A stretch of 32,226 nucleotides of DNA from Dehalococcoidia bacterium. Its GTDB lineage: Bacteria; Chloroflexota; Dehalococcoidia; DSTF01; JALHUB01. The stretch spans positions 1 to 32,226 of the forward strand of contig JALHUB010000301.1 of assembly GCA_022865685.1 (NCBI GenBank), in the 5' to 3' direction. The position numbers were made by a program, and so were the translations under genes. This document shows positions 10,099 through 24,385 of the stretch, one piece after another. The first letter of the stretch is position 1. Each line of letters starts with the position of its first letter. The notes below the pieces were generated by a model. That model ran no database searches. It worked only from the letters and a program-made list of their open reading frames with translations, and was not told where the DNA came from.

Positions 10099-10734
10099 AT
10101 GACAACGCTTCTCGGTGTTCCGGAAGTGGTAATCGATAGGCTGCCGGTATACGCGCGGATGCTCGCGATCCTTGAGAGCCAGGGCCGCCAGGTTGTCAGC
10201 TCGCAGGAGTTGGGCGATGAGTTGGGCGTGACTCCGGCCCAGATACGCAAAGACCTCAGCTATTTCGGACGTTTCGGCAAGCAGGGCCGCGGCTACAATG
10301 TGCAGCATCTCACCGGCGAGTTGCGGCGGATCCTGGGTCTCGATCAGGAATGGACGATGGTCCTGGTAGGCGTGGGAAACCTCGGCCGCGCCATCCTGAG
10401 CTACAGGGGATTCGCGCCGGAGGGGTTCAAGATCATCGCCGCCTTCGATACCCATTCGGATACCGTGGGAAGGACGCTCGGGGGCATCCGCGTCTACAAC
10501 GTCAAGAACCTGCCTCAGTTCTTGAAGAACAGCCCCGCAGACATCGGCATCGTCGCCGTGAATGCCGTTGCCGCTCAGGAAGTTGCGGACATTCTCGTGG
10601 GCTGCGGCATCAAGGGGCTCCTCAACTACGCGCCGGTAGCGCTGCGAGTGCCGGACGGGACTCAGTTGAAGGACATCGAGCCGGTGCTCGCCCTTCAGAG
10701 CATGACCTACTACCTGAAAGGCACCTCTCCCTAG
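10099..10734 (+). CDS. rex: Redox-sensing transcriptional repressor Rex
   Basis: VIDRLPVYARMLAILESQGRQVVSSQELGDELGVTPAQIRKDLSYFGRFGKQGRGYNV and the Rossmann motif VGVGNLGRAILSYRGF. Confidence 0.96.
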   Translation: MTTLLGVPEVVIDRLPVYARMLAILESQGRQVVSSQELGDELGVTPAQIRKDLSYFGRFGKQGRGYNVQHLTGELRRILGLDQEWTMVLVGVGNLGRAILSYRGFAPEGFKIIAAFDTHSDTVGRTLGGIRVYNVKNLPQFLKNSPADIGIVAVNAVAAQEVADILVGCGIKGLLNYAPVALRVPDGTQLKDIEPVLALQSMTYYLKGTSP

Positions 10735-10747
10735 ACCCCCTGTATCG

Positions 10748-11778
<1,031 letters not shown>

Positions 11779-11779
<1 letters not shown>

Positions 11780-13074
11780 CAGCCTCCCCCAAGCCTGTTC
11801 TCTTCACTACCCGCGGCGTCGAGACGCTCCACACAGCCCCCCAACGATCTCAGCTTCTCGTCGAACCGCTCGTAGCCGCGGTCCAGGTGGAATATGTCAC
11901 TGATCTCTGTCTTCCCTTCCGCGGTCAGAGCCGCGAGCACGAGTGCGGCGCCCGCCCTGAGGTCGACGGCGCGCACGTTGGCGGCGTAGAGCGGCGTCGG
12001 GCCGCTGATGATCACCGTCGTGCCGGAGGTGATCACCTCGGCGCCCATCTTCCGCAGCTCCGCGACGTAGAGAAGGCGGTTCTCGAAGACTCTCTCGTAT
12101 ATGGAACTTACGCCCTTCGCCTGGGTCAGGAGCGTCGCCAGGGGCGCCTGCAAGTCCGTGGCGAGGCCCGGATAGGGCACCGCCTGGGCGTTTATCGCCT
12201 GGAGCGACCCGGTGCCCCTGACGCGGAGCACTCCGTCCGTCTCCTCGACCTTCACGCCCGCCTCGTTCAGCTTCCATATGAGCGCATCGAGCTGCTGCGG
12301 GACGCCCTCCGCGATCTCGACGTCGCCCTGCGTGGCGGCAGCAGCGATGGCGAAGGTCCCCGCCTCGATGCGGTCCGGGATTATGCGGTGCCGGGCGCCG
12401 TGCAGCTCGCCCACGCCCTCAATCTCTATTGTGTGCCTGCCGGCGCCGGAGATACGCGCTCCCATCTGGGTAAGCATCTCGACCAGGTTCTCGATCTCCG
12501 GCTCGGCGGCGGCGTTGACGAGGGTCGTTCGTCCCTCGGCGAGAGTGGCGGCGAGTATGAGGTTTTGGGTGCCGAGGACACTCGGGTAGTCGAGGAAGAT
12601 CCTGCTGCCGCGCAGTCGGTTCGTGCGGGCGACGAACTTGTCGCCCTCGTGGCTCACGGCAGCGCCGAGGACGCGAAAACCCGCGAGGTGCACGTTCAGC
12701 GGTCGCAGTCCGATTATGTCGCCGCCGGGGGGGCAGCAGGCCGCCTCGCCGAACCGTGTGAGGAGGGGACCCATGACCAGGAAGCTACCCCTGAGATGGG
12801 TGGCCAGGTCGCTCGGCGCCGCCAGTGTGTTGACGCCCGCCGCGTTAACGCGCAGCGAGGAGGGCGAAGTGTGCTCTACGGTGGCGCCGAGGGCACGGAG
12901 GATTTCCACCATGAAGCGAACGTCGCCGATTACAGGAACGTTTTCCAGGTAGCAGTCGTCGGACGTGAGGAGAGTGGCGGCCATGGTGTGGATCGCGGCG
13001 TTCTTGTTGCCGCTGATTCGCACCTTGCCCTCTAGGCGATGCCCGCCCTCTACGAGAAAACGGTCTCCTGTCAC
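11779..13074 (-). CDS. murA: UDP-N-acetylglucosamine 1-carboxyvinyltransferase
   Basis: [81 protein letters not shown] start. Confidence 0.96.
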
Positions 13075-13107
13075 GGTCCCGCCAATCGTCTCGGTACTTC
13101 GGGGTTA

Positions 13108-13136
13108 ACACTATCATCACGGCTACGCGACTTCAA
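13108..13136 (-). promoter_or_regulatory. Predicted promoter for murA-mreB
   Basis: Reverse strand TTGAAG - 17 bp - TAGTGT upstream of the murA GTG. Confidence 0.35.
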
Positions 13137-13243
13137 GCCGCTGCCGGGCACGGCTGTCTGCCGGCTGGCGCTGGTGAAATGTGATGCGCGCGCGACAGGA
13201 TATCCGGTGGAAACGGGTGCCGGCGGCGCGATGGTGAAGAGGG

Positions 13244-13696
13244 TTAGCGAGAGCTCTGGTCCGGCCCTGCTCCCGGACCGGACCGCCGGCGCTTTCGCTC
13301 CGCGACCTTCAGCCGGATGAGGGAGCGGCGCAGCTCCGCCTGAATGCGGGTGAGGTCGACCGCCGCTTCGCGACCGGCTAGGGCTCTCTCCGCGCGGGCC
13401 CGCGCTTCCTGCGCCCTGGCGATGTCGATCTCCTCCGCCCGCTCGGCGGACTCGGCGAGGATGACGACTTTGTCGTCGCGCACTTCCAGGAAGCCACCGG
13501 TCACCATCATGTAGGTCTCGTCGGCGCCGGCCTTCTGGAGGCGCAGCTCGCCGGGGACGAGGGACGTTATGAAGGACGCGTGTGAAGGCAGCACGGTCAG
13601 TTCTCCCGCTGCGCCCGGCGCGACGACGGCATCGATCTCCGTGTCGGAGAAGACGACGCGCTCCGCCGTTATAACGTCAACACTCAGCTTTGCCAT
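13244..13696 (-). CDS. atpC: ATP synthase F1 subunit epsilon
   Basis: LSVDVITAERVVFSDTEIDAVVAPGAAGELTVLPSHASFITSLVPGELRL, at the 3' end of the atp operon. Confidence 0.95.
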   Translation of the reverse strand: MAKLSVDVITAERVVFSDTEIDAVVAPGAAGELTVLPSHASFITSLVPGELRLQKAGADETYMMVTGGFLEVRDDKVVILAESAERAEEIDIARAQEARARAERALAGREAAVDLTRIQAELRRSLIRLKVAERKRRRSGPGAGPDQSSR

Positions 13697-13735
13697 CGAT
13701 TGCTTCCTCTCGCCGCCGGCGCAGCCCTTGCGGCG

Positions 13736-16028
<2,293 letters not shown>

Positions 16029-16034
16029 GTCGAC

Positions 16035-17546
<1,512 letters not shown>

Positions 17547-17582
17547 GTCACTCTCTCCGCTACAATCGTCTTCCTACGCGAC

Positions 17583-18164
17583 TCAACTGCTTTCCGCGGC
17601 GCTGCTCTCCCCAAGGGCCGGGGTCCAGCCGCCGCTTCCTTGCAGACTCTTCTTGAGGGCGCCAAGCCTGCTGCGTGTGCTGCCGTCGATGAGCGTGTCG
17701 CCGATGCGTGCGATGAGACCGCCGACGATCTCTGGGTCAACCATTTGCTCGACGCTCACCGTCTTGCCGGTGATCTGGCCCAGTCTGGCGGCGATTTCCG
17801 CCGCCTGCCCGTCGCTAAGGGGCACGGCCGTGGTCACTGTGGCCCGTGCCCGTCCCTCATGCGCGTCGAGCAGATTCCCGAACTCCTCGCGCACCTGGCC
17901 GGCCAGCCGAATGCGGCGCTTTGCCACCAGGAGACGGGCCAGGTTCAGGACCGCCGGGTCAACGTCGGGTAGGGCCGCCTTGAAAAGGATGTCTTTCTCA
18001 GCGTCCGGCACCCTGTCGCTCTGCAGCACCGCGGCTGCCTGGGGCTGGGCGACGAGGTCGACTAGCGCGTCCAGATCGCCGAGCCAGCGGTCGGGGTCGC
18101 CCTGCTCGAGGGCCACCGCGAAGGCTGCCTGCGCATAACGCTTGGCTGCTATGTCAATTCTCAT
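17583..18164 (-). CDS. atpH: ATP synthase F1 subunit delta
   Basis: MRIDIAAKRYAQAAFAVALEQ...GKTVSVEQMVDPEIVGGLIARIGDTLIDGSTRSRLGALKKSL; position between atpF and atpA. Confidence 0.93.
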   Translation of the reverse strand: MRIDIAAKRYAQAAFAVALEQGDPDRWLGDLDALVDLVAQPQAAAVLQSDRVPDAEKDILFKAALPDVDPAVLNLARLLVAKRRIRLAGQVREEFGNLLDAHEGRARATVTTAVPLSDGQAAEIAARLGQITGKTVSVEQMVDPEIVGGLIARIGDTLIDGSTRSRLGALKKSLQGSGGWTPALGESSAAESS

Positions 18165-18224
18165 GTTTACGCCCGGTCCCGGGACGGCGCGGTCGTCGCG
18201 CCCCTCTCGGTCCAATCGGAGCTG

Positions 18225-18767
18225 CTACTGCTGCTGCGCGCCCTGTCCCTGGAAACTCGACTGCGCCAGCACTTCCTCGATGAGGCGCTCGTGGGCCTGC
18301 TTGTCCAGGGACTGGTTGATGACCTTCTCGGCGGCGGCTATCGTCAGATCTGCGAACTCGCGACGGATCTGGGCGATAGCCTCATCGCGCTCCAGGGCGA
18401 CCGCGTTGCGCGCCCGCGCGATAAGCAATTCGCCCTCGGCCTGGGCCTGCTGGCGGGCCTCTTCCTGCATGCGGTTCGCGATCTGCTGCGTCTGACCGAT
18501 GAGCCCCTGGCCCTCCTGTCGCGCTTCTTCGAGCCGCTTCTGGACTGTGACGTCAGCCTGGGCGGCCTCCTCCTTCATCTTCTCCGCTGCCTCAAGCCCT
18601 TCCCTGATTCGCTGCGAGCGCTGGTCCATCATGCGGAGGATCGGCTTGTACGCTATCATCCGCATCAGTGCGAGCAGGACGGCGAATCCGATTAGCTGCG
18701 CCAGGAGTCCGGGCAGGTTAATGCCAAGAGCACCGATTCCCAAGACAGTGATTCCGTGGATATCCAC
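18225..18767 (-). CDS. atpF: ATP synthase Fo subunit b
   Basis: N-terminal TM then a long charged helix (LEARQEGQGLIGQTQQIANRMQEEARQQAQAEGELLIARARN). Confidence 0.93.
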   Translation of the reverse strand: MDIHGITVLGIGALGINLPGLLAQLIGFAVLLALMRMIAYKPILRMMDQRSQRIREGLEAAEKMKEEAAQADVTVQKRLEEARQEGQGLIGQTQQIANRMQEEARQQAQAEGELLIARARNAVALERDEAIAQIRREFADLTIAAAEKVINQSLDKQAHERLIEEVLAQSSFQGQGAQQQ

Positions 18768-18801
18768 GATACTTCCCCTCTTCCGGGCAGGTCTTGGCTC
18801 G

Positions 18802-19065
18802 TTAGAACACGAAGCCGATCATGACGGCCACGACGAGCGAGTAGATCGCGATGGCTTCGGCGAAGGCGATGCCCAGGATCATGTTCGTGGTAATGACGGG
18901 CTGCGCCTCCGGGTTGCGGCCGAGCGCCTCCATGGCCTTACCGGTGAGCATGCCGATGGCAAGCGCCGGCACAGCTCCTCCGAAGGCCATCGCCAGGCCG
19001 GCGGCCAGGTACTTCAGGCCTAGGTTGTCTATCGCCAACAGTGGAAACAGGTTGATCAGGTCCAT
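18802..19065 (-). CDS. atpE: ATP synthase Fo subunit c
   Basis: Two-TM hairpin with GKAMEALGRNPEA loop and AFAEAIAIYSLVVAVMI carboxylate helix. Confidence 0.97.
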   Translation of the reverse strand: MDLINLFPLLAIDNLGLKYLAAGLAMAFGGAVPALAIGMLTGKAMEALGRNPEAQPVITTNMILGIAFAEAIAIYSLVVAVMIGFVF

Positions 19066-19125
19066 ATCTCCTCCCTAAGTCTTGCTCTATTGCTTCCCAG
19101 GACGGGAAGACCGGCGTTCTGCAGC

Positions 19126-20202
19126 CTAGGGCGGCGCGGCCGGCTCCCTCTCATGGGTCTCGCCCTCCTCGTGTGACGTCACCGCGATGACCCCGAAGAC
19201 GAGGGTCAAAATCGCGAAAATGAAGGCCTGGATGAGCCCCACAAACAATTCCATACCGTAGACCATGTCCAGGGCCAGCACCGGCAACAAGAAGATTATC
19301 ACCAGGAAAAGGATTTCCCCGGCGAAGATGTTTCCGAAGAGTCGGAAGGTGAAACTGAGCAATCGTGCGAGCTCTGCAACGAACTCCAGCATACCTACAA
19401 ACAAGTCAATCCCGCCGTTCAGGATGTCGCCCTTGAGCAGCCGCTTCACGTTGAGGAACTTGCTGCCATAGCGGAAGAATCCCAGCGTGGAGATCCCCCA
19501 GTACTCGACGAAGATGGCTGACATGATGGCCAGCGCCAGCGGCCCGTTGATATCGGTGTTGACGCTGCGGAAGAAGGGGACGAGACGCCCCGCCTTCTGG
19601 TCCGGCTTCAGGTCCTTCGTGGCCTCGTCGAGAGCGGCCTTCTTCTGCTCCTCTGTGGCGTTGGCGGGCAGTTCAAGAGCGATGCTCTTCGGCTCGTGCG
19701 GCGGCCAGGACGGAACACCCGGCATGATCACATTGATTCCGGCCAGCTGATCGAAGACGACGCCTTCTTCCAGCACTTCACCGTGGCTCTCCAGTGGCTC
19801 CACCTTGCCCACGGTCGCCACGGTGGGGAAAAGGCCGAGCCAGTTCGAGGCTACGACGTACAGGAAGATCGTGCACACGACAGGGAAGAAACGGCGGCCA
19901 TGCTTCTCGCCGACGGTCTGGGTAACCAGGTTGTAGAACGCCTCCACGACCATCTCGACGAAGTTCTGGATGCCGCGCGGCACCAGCGCCATCTTCCTGG
20001 TGGCGAGGTAGAAGGTGAGTGCCAAGAGGACGATGACGATCCAGGAAGTCAGTATGGTGTTCGTCAGTGGGAAAGGTCCGATGTTAACAAGCGTCTCCGC
20101 CTTCAGCTCCACGATGGGGCGCGCCGAGCGCAGGGAGGTGAAGCCCACCAGCGTGAGGACGAGGACGGCTGCGATGATGGAATACAGCTTGAGCTTGCCC
20201 AC
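19126..20202 (-). CDS. atpB: ATP synthase Fo subunit a
   Basis: LARLLSFTFRLFGNIFAGEILFLVI (essential Arg helix), NWLGLFPTV, TDINGPLALAIMSAI. Confidence 0.96.
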   Translation of the reverse strand: MGKLKLYSIIAAVLVLTLVGFTSLRSARPIVELKAETLVNIGPFPLTNTILTSWIVIVLLALTFYLATRKMALVPRGIQNFVEMVVEAFYNLVTQTVGEKHGRRFFPVVCTIFLYVVASNWLGLFPTVATVGKVEPLESHGEVLEEGVVFDQLAGINVIMPGVPSWPPHEPKSIALELPANATEEQKKAALDEATKDLKPDQKAGRLVPFFRSVNTDINGPLALAIMSAIFVEYWGISTLGFFRYGSKFLNVKRLLKGDILNGGIDLFVGMLEFVAELARLLSFTFRLFGNIFAGEILFLVIIFLLPVLALDMVYGMELFVGLIQAFIFAILTLVFGVIAVTSHEEGETHEREPAAPP

Positions 20203-20203
20203 C

Positions 20204-20428
20204 TCAGTCCCTCTTCTTTGGACCTATCGCCGATATCACGTCCATCAGCATTCGGTAGCCACCCCAGAAGGCCACGACAAGGCCGAGAAACAGACCTGTT
20301 AGGGTGAACGCGGGAGATACCTCGAACCGCGAATCAAGCCAGACGCCGCCCAAGGTACCCGCCGCGATACAGAACGCTACGTACCAGCCGACGCCGACAA
20401 GCCTCAGAGCAGCCGGAAGACCGCCCAT
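20204..20428 (-). CDS. AtpZ/AtpI family protein (F0F1 assembly/accessory subunit)
   Basis: 74 aa, two TM, first gene of the atp operon; GTLGGVWLDSRFEVSPAFTLTGLFLGLVVAFWGGYRML. Confidence 0.85.
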   Translation of the reverse strand: MGGLPAALRLVGVGWYVAFCIAAGTLGGVWLDSRFEVSPAFTLTGLFLGLVVAFWGGYRMLMDVISAIGPKKRD

Positions 20429-20467
20429 CAGATTCGGCTCAAGCGTCGGGCTGGCTTCGGCTTGTGA

Positions 20468-20497
20468 ACTATAGCACCAAGCATTTTTTTAAAACAA
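20468..20497 (-). promoter_or_regulatory. Predicted promoter for the ATP synthase operon
   Basis: Reverse strand TTGTTT - 18 bp - TATAGT upstream of the first atp gene, in a locally AT-rich stretch. Confidence 0.4.
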
Positions 20498-20579
20498 GCG
20501 AGTTACAGATCATCGAATTCGCCTTCCGTGGACAGTTTGCTCTAAGGCGAAGATAAGGGGAAGAGTGGGTAGGAAGCGT

Positions 20580-21212
20580 TCAGATCTGGGTCGGACGGCG
20601 GATCCGGCGATGCTTCTCCGCCTCGACGATGGACACGATCCGGGAGATAGCGTCTGCCTGCCGGCCCTCCGCGTTCACGACGACGTAGTCGAACGCGCCC
20701 TCCTGCGCCATCTCACGAGCGGCAGTCTCGAGGCGCACGCGAAGATCGGCACCGGCGTCGGTCGCGCGGTCGCGGAGACGCTTCTGGAGGACTTCGTCGG
20801 ACTCAGGGGCGAGGACCACGAGGACGGCATCGGGGATGAGGCGTTTTATAGTGGCGGCGCCCTGGACGTCGACGCGCACGATCGCGTCCTGTCCCTTTCG
20901 CAACGCTGCATCGACCTCTTGCCTGGGGACGCCATAGCGATGTGTGTAGACGGAGGCCCGCTCCAGGAAGCCGTCCTCCGCGACGAGGCGGTCGTACTGC
21001 TCGTCGCGGAGGAAGCGGTAGTCGACGCCGTCGCGTTCGCCGGGACGCGGCGGCCGCGTTGTGACGGTGGTGGCGAAGTAGGCGGAAGGAAAAGCCTTCC
21101 TGAGGCCGGCAACGACGGCATCCTTGCCGACGCCGGAGGGGCCGGAGATCACGAGAAGAATGGGAGCGCTCGAAGAGGCGTTTGGGCTCGCGCGCTCCGT
21201 TCCGTCCTGCAT
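20580..21212 (-). CDS. gmk: Guanylate kinase
   Basis: ILLVISGPSGVGKDAVVAGLRKAFPSAYFATTVTTRPPRPGERDGVDYRFL. Confidence 0.96.
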   Translation of the reverse strand: MQDGTERASPNASSSAPILLVISGPSGVGKDAVVAGLRKAFPSAYFATTVTTRPPRPGERDGVDYRFLRDEQYDRLVAEDGFLERASVYTHRYGVPRQEVDAALRKGQDAIVRVDVQGAATIKRLIPDAVLVVLAPESDEVLQKRLRDRATDAGADLRVRLETAAREMAQEGAFDYVVVNAEGRQADAISRIVSIVEAEKHRRIRRPTQI

Positions 21213-21215
21213 GGA

Positions 21216-21488
21216 TCAGCGACTCCGGCCCGAGGGCTCCGCCGCCGTCTTGCCGGCCGCCCGGGCGGCGACGGTCTCCGGCGTGATGGCGGCGAGGATA
21301 ATGTGGCCGTCGTCCATGAACATTACCGCCTTGGTGCGACGGCCGCTTGTCATGTCGATGGCCATGCCTTTTGCCTTGTGCTCCTGCATCAGTCGGCGAA
21401 TAGGCGCCGCGTTCGGGGGCGCAATGGCGATAACGTGAGACGCGGCCAAGTGATTTCCGAAACCGATATGGATCAAGTCAGGGCTCAT
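21216..21488 (-). CDS. remA: RemA/DUF370 family regulator
   Basis: LIHIGFGNHLAASHVIAIAPPNAAPIRRLMQEHKAKGMAIDMTSGRRTKAVMFMDDGHIILAAITPETVAAR; immediately upstream of gmk, as in many Gram-positives. Confidence 0.88.
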   Translation of the reverse strand: MSPDLIHIGFGNHLAASHVIAIAPPNAAPIRRLMQEHKAKGMAIDMTSGRRTKAVMFMDDGHIILAAITPETVAARAAGKTAAEPSGRSR

Positions 21489-21503
21489 CACCACACCTCC
21501 CTG

Positions 21504-22811
21504 TCAGCTCGTGCCCTTTACGCTGTCCAAAACCTGCCAGAAACCGGGATAGGAGACATCCGATGCCTCTGCGCCGCGGATGACCGTCTCTCCTTCGGCG
21601 ACAACGCCGGCGACGGCAAGCGCCATGGCGAGACGGTGGTCGCCGTGGCTGTCGCAGACGGCGCCGGTGAACCTGTCCGTGCCTTCGATGACAAGCGCAT
21701 CGCCTTCTTCGTCGATGCGGGCGCCCATGCGCCGTAGCTCGTGCACGAGCAGCTTAACGCGGTCTGACTCCTTGAGGCGCAGCTCGCCCACGTCGCGGAC
21801 CATTGTCCGGCCTTCTGCCAGCGAGGCAGCAACGGCCAGGACCGGCACCTCGTCGATAAGGCGCACGACGGCTGGCCCGTCGACCTCGACGCCCCTCAGC
21901 TTGCCGGAGCGCGCCCGCAGGTCCGCCACCGGCTCTCCGCCGACGATACGCTCTTCACTCACGACGATGTCCGCGCCCATCTCCTTCAGCACGTCGAGGA
22001 GTCCGCTGCGGGTGGGGTTCAGGCCTACGCCGCGGAGCGTCAGGTCGGCGTCGGGATGGAGCGCGGCCGCGACGAGCCAGAAGGCAGCGGCGGAGAAGTC
22101 GCCGGGGACGCGCAGGCTGAGCGGCGCCAGGTCCTTCGCAAGCGGCGACAGTCGGAGGGCGTTGTTTTCTTCCCTCAGGCCGGCGCCCATGGCGCGTAGC
22201 ATCCGCTCTGTGTGGTCGCGTGACCGCACCGGCTCCTCATACAGGGTCTCGCCTTCCGCCTGCAGGCCGGCGAGCAGGAGCGCCGACTTCACCTGGGCAC
22301 TGGCGACGGGCGACCGGTAGCGTATTCCGCGAAGCCGCCTGCCCATGATGACGAGCGGCGCCAGCGTGTCGCTGTCGCGCCCGTAGACCTGAGCGCCCAT
22401 TTGCCGCAGGGGCTCGACGATGCGCGCCATCGGCCGGGAGCGGAGTGAATCGTCGCCGGTGATGATAGAGAGGAACGGGCGGCCGGCAAGGAGACCGGCG
22501 AGGAGTCGCATCGTCGTGCCGGAGTTGCCGGCGTCGAGGACGTCGGCGCTCTCACTCAGGCCTGCTAGGCCACGACCGGTTATCGTGAGGTCGCTGCCGC
22601 CGTCGTGGTTCTCGCGCAGCGACCACGAGACGCCGAGCGAACGCAGGCAGGCGAGGGTGGACAGGCAGTCCTCCGCGACAAGAAAGTTCTCGACGACGGC
22701 CGGGCCGGAGGCGATAGCGTTGAGGACGGCAGCCCGATGAGATATCGACTTATCGGGGGGTACCGTTATCGAGCCGCTGAGACGGCGCGGCGAGGAAATC
22801 CTTTTCTCCAT
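21504..22811 (-). CDS. aroA: 3-phosphoshikimate 1-carboxyvinyltransferase (EPSP synthase)
   Basis: LSGSITVPPDKSISHRAAVLNAIASG; LDAGNSGTTMRLLAGLLAG; RLKESDRV; DHRLAMALAVAG. Confidence 0.97.
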   Translation of the reverse strand: MEKRISSPRRLSGSITVPPDKSISHRAAVLNAIASGPAVVENFLVAEDCLSTLACLRSLGVSWSLRENHDGGSDLTITGRGLAGLSESADVLDAGNSGTTMRLLAGLLAGRPFLSIITGDDSLRSRPMARIVEPLRQMGAQVYGRDSDTLAPLVIMGRRLRGIRYRSPVASAQVKSALLLAGLQAEGETLYEEPVRSRDHTERMLRAMGAGLREENNALRLSPLAKDLAPLSLRVPGDFSAAAFWLVAAALHPDADLTLRGVGLNPTRSGLLDVLKEMGADIVVSEERIVGGEPVADLRARSGKLRGVEVDGPAVVRLIDEVPVLAVAASLAEGRTMVRDVGELRLKESDRVKLLVHELRRMGARIDEEGDALVIEGTDRFTGAVCDSHGDHRLAMALAVAGVVAEGETVIRGAEASDVSYPGFWQVLDSVKGTS

Positions 22812-22815
22812 GCCA

Positions 22816-23898
22816 TCATCGCTCTCTCTGAGGGCGGTGTCTTGACCTGTGAGCACGCCCGGCTGGCGGCTCCTGGCTCTCTACGGCTTTCATCACCTCG
22901 CGGGTGCGGCTGGCGGCCCAGTGCCCCATTAGCAGGTCGCTGAGGCCGATTCCCGCTTCCACCGGTCGCTCCGGTCGCTTCACCTTGGCGCCGCCTGCCA
23001 GGAACGCGTCGCGTTCGAGCTGGACGCGGGCGAAAGCCTTGAACAGCGCTTCTTCGTCGTCGCCCCGGATGAGGTCGCGGTACTTTCTCAGTTCCGCGAC
23101 CATGCGGTCGAGCCAGTGGATGATGTTCTGCGCGTTGGTGTGACAGATGTCCTCGCTCATCTCGGGGCTGCCGGAAGCGAGACGCGTGACGTCGCGGAAG
23201 CCGCTGGACGCGAGCTGCGCCATCTCCGGCCAGGCGGCGCTGTCACGCACGAGCGAGAAGAGCGCCGTCGAAACGACGAGCGGCAGGTGGCTGATGGCTG
23301 CGACGTAGCTGTCGTGCTCTTCGGCGTCCATGAACACGGGTGACGCGCCGACCAGGTCCGCCAGGCCGACGACGGTGTTGACGGCCGTCTCCTTGGCGTG
23401 GACGAAAGGCACGATGCAGTAGGGCTTGCCTTCGAAGAGAGCGGCGTCGGCGACGTCGATGCCGGACCGCTCCTTGCCGGCCATGGGGTGACCGCCGACG
23501 AAGCTAACGTGATGCGGCAGAAGCTCCTCCGCCCAGCGCATGACCTGCGCCTTCGTGCTCGCGACGTCGGTGATGACGCAGTCCTGGGGAAGCGCCGGCG
23601 CTATCTGCTCCATTATGTCGGGGATAGCGGCGATGGGAGTCGCGATGATGACTACGGCCGCATCGCGCACGGCGTCCGTGGCATCCGATGCGGCACGATC
23701 GATAGCGCCCATTTTTCGCGCTTTTTCGCGCGTCTCGCGGCTGCGGGCGTAGCCGGCGAACTCGACGTCGCGGAGGCGTGAGCGCTTGAGGGCAAGGCCG
23801 AGAGAGCCGCCGATGAGACCCAGGCCGATGATAGCTATCCTTGCCAACTCGTCCTCGTTTGGGTTTATCGGGAGTCTAGCACGATTCGTCGGCGGCAC
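22816..23898 (-). CDS. tyrA: Prephenate dehydrogenase
   Basis: IAIIGLGLIGGSLGLALKRS; VSFVGGHPMAGKERSGIDVADAALFEGKPYCIVP. The exact start is uncertain (ATG 23898 overlaps the HD gene; a TTG near 23848 is possible). Confidence 0.93.
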   Translation of the reverse strand: MPPTNRARLPINPNEDELARIAIIGLGLIGGSLGLALKRSRLRDVEFAGYARSRETREKARKMGAIDRAASDATDAVRDAAVVIIATPIAAIPDIMEQIAPALPQDCVITDVASTKAQVMRWAEELLPHHVSFVGGHPMAGKERSGIDVADAALFEGKPYCIVPFVHAKETAVNTVVGLADLVGASPVFMDAEEHDSYVAAISHLPLVVSTALFSLVRDSAAWPEMAQLASSGFRDVTRLASGSPEMSEDICHTNAQNIIHWLDRMVAELRKYRDLIRGDDEEALFKAFARVQLERDAFLAGGAKVKRPERPVEAGIGLSDLLMGHWAASRTREVMKAVESQEPPAGRAHRSRHRPQRER

Positions 23899-24385
23899 GC
23901 AGCAGCGCCTGGCGCGGGTCGTTGTCGCCGTCCGGCGTCTCGTGGCAGCGGACGAGGTGCACGACCTCGTCGGAGGCGCCGGACGCCCGCACGAGCGAGG
24001 CGCCGCGCTCCGCGTGATTGGCGATGGCCGCCAGGGCGCCGCGCCATGAGCCGCTCTCGCTGGATGCGAGCTTTCGCAGCAGGCCCGGCGACGCCGCGCG
24101 AATGAGCACGAAGGCGACGCGATGCCAGAGCCTGATGCGCCCCTTACCCACGTCGTGAAGGAGGGCCGCGGACAGAAGGTCGCGGTCCGTCTGGTTTTGC
24201 CGGAGCAGCACGTGCAGCACGTCGAGGGAATGTCGCTGGTCGCGCGCCCTCATGGAGAAGAACAGGCGACGCTGGTCTTCGGTGAGCAGCCGCGCCACCT
24301 CGGCTCGTTCGTCGTCGTCGATGGATGCGCCGACGGAGCAGAAGAACTGGCGGGAGCGGTAGAGACTCCTAGCCAAAAACGCCAC
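23876..24385 (-). CDS. HD domain-containing protein
   Basis: HSLDVLHVLLRQNQTDRDLLSAALLHDVGKGRIRLWHRV ... IANHAERGASLVRASGASDEVVHLVRCHE. Confidence 0.85.
   Translation of the reverse strand: MAFLARSLYRSRQFFCSVGASIDDDERAEVARLLTEDQRRLFFSMRARDQRHSLDVLHVLLRQNQTDRDLLSAALLHDVGKGRIRLWHRVAFVLIRAASPGLLRKLASSESGSWRGALAAIANHAERGASLVRASGASDEVVHLVRCHETPDGDNDPRQALLRAADESC

Noticed and set aside
10735-10747. Terminator between convergent rex and mreB
   Set aside because: Only 13 bp separate the stops and no stem-loop with a T-tract is visible.
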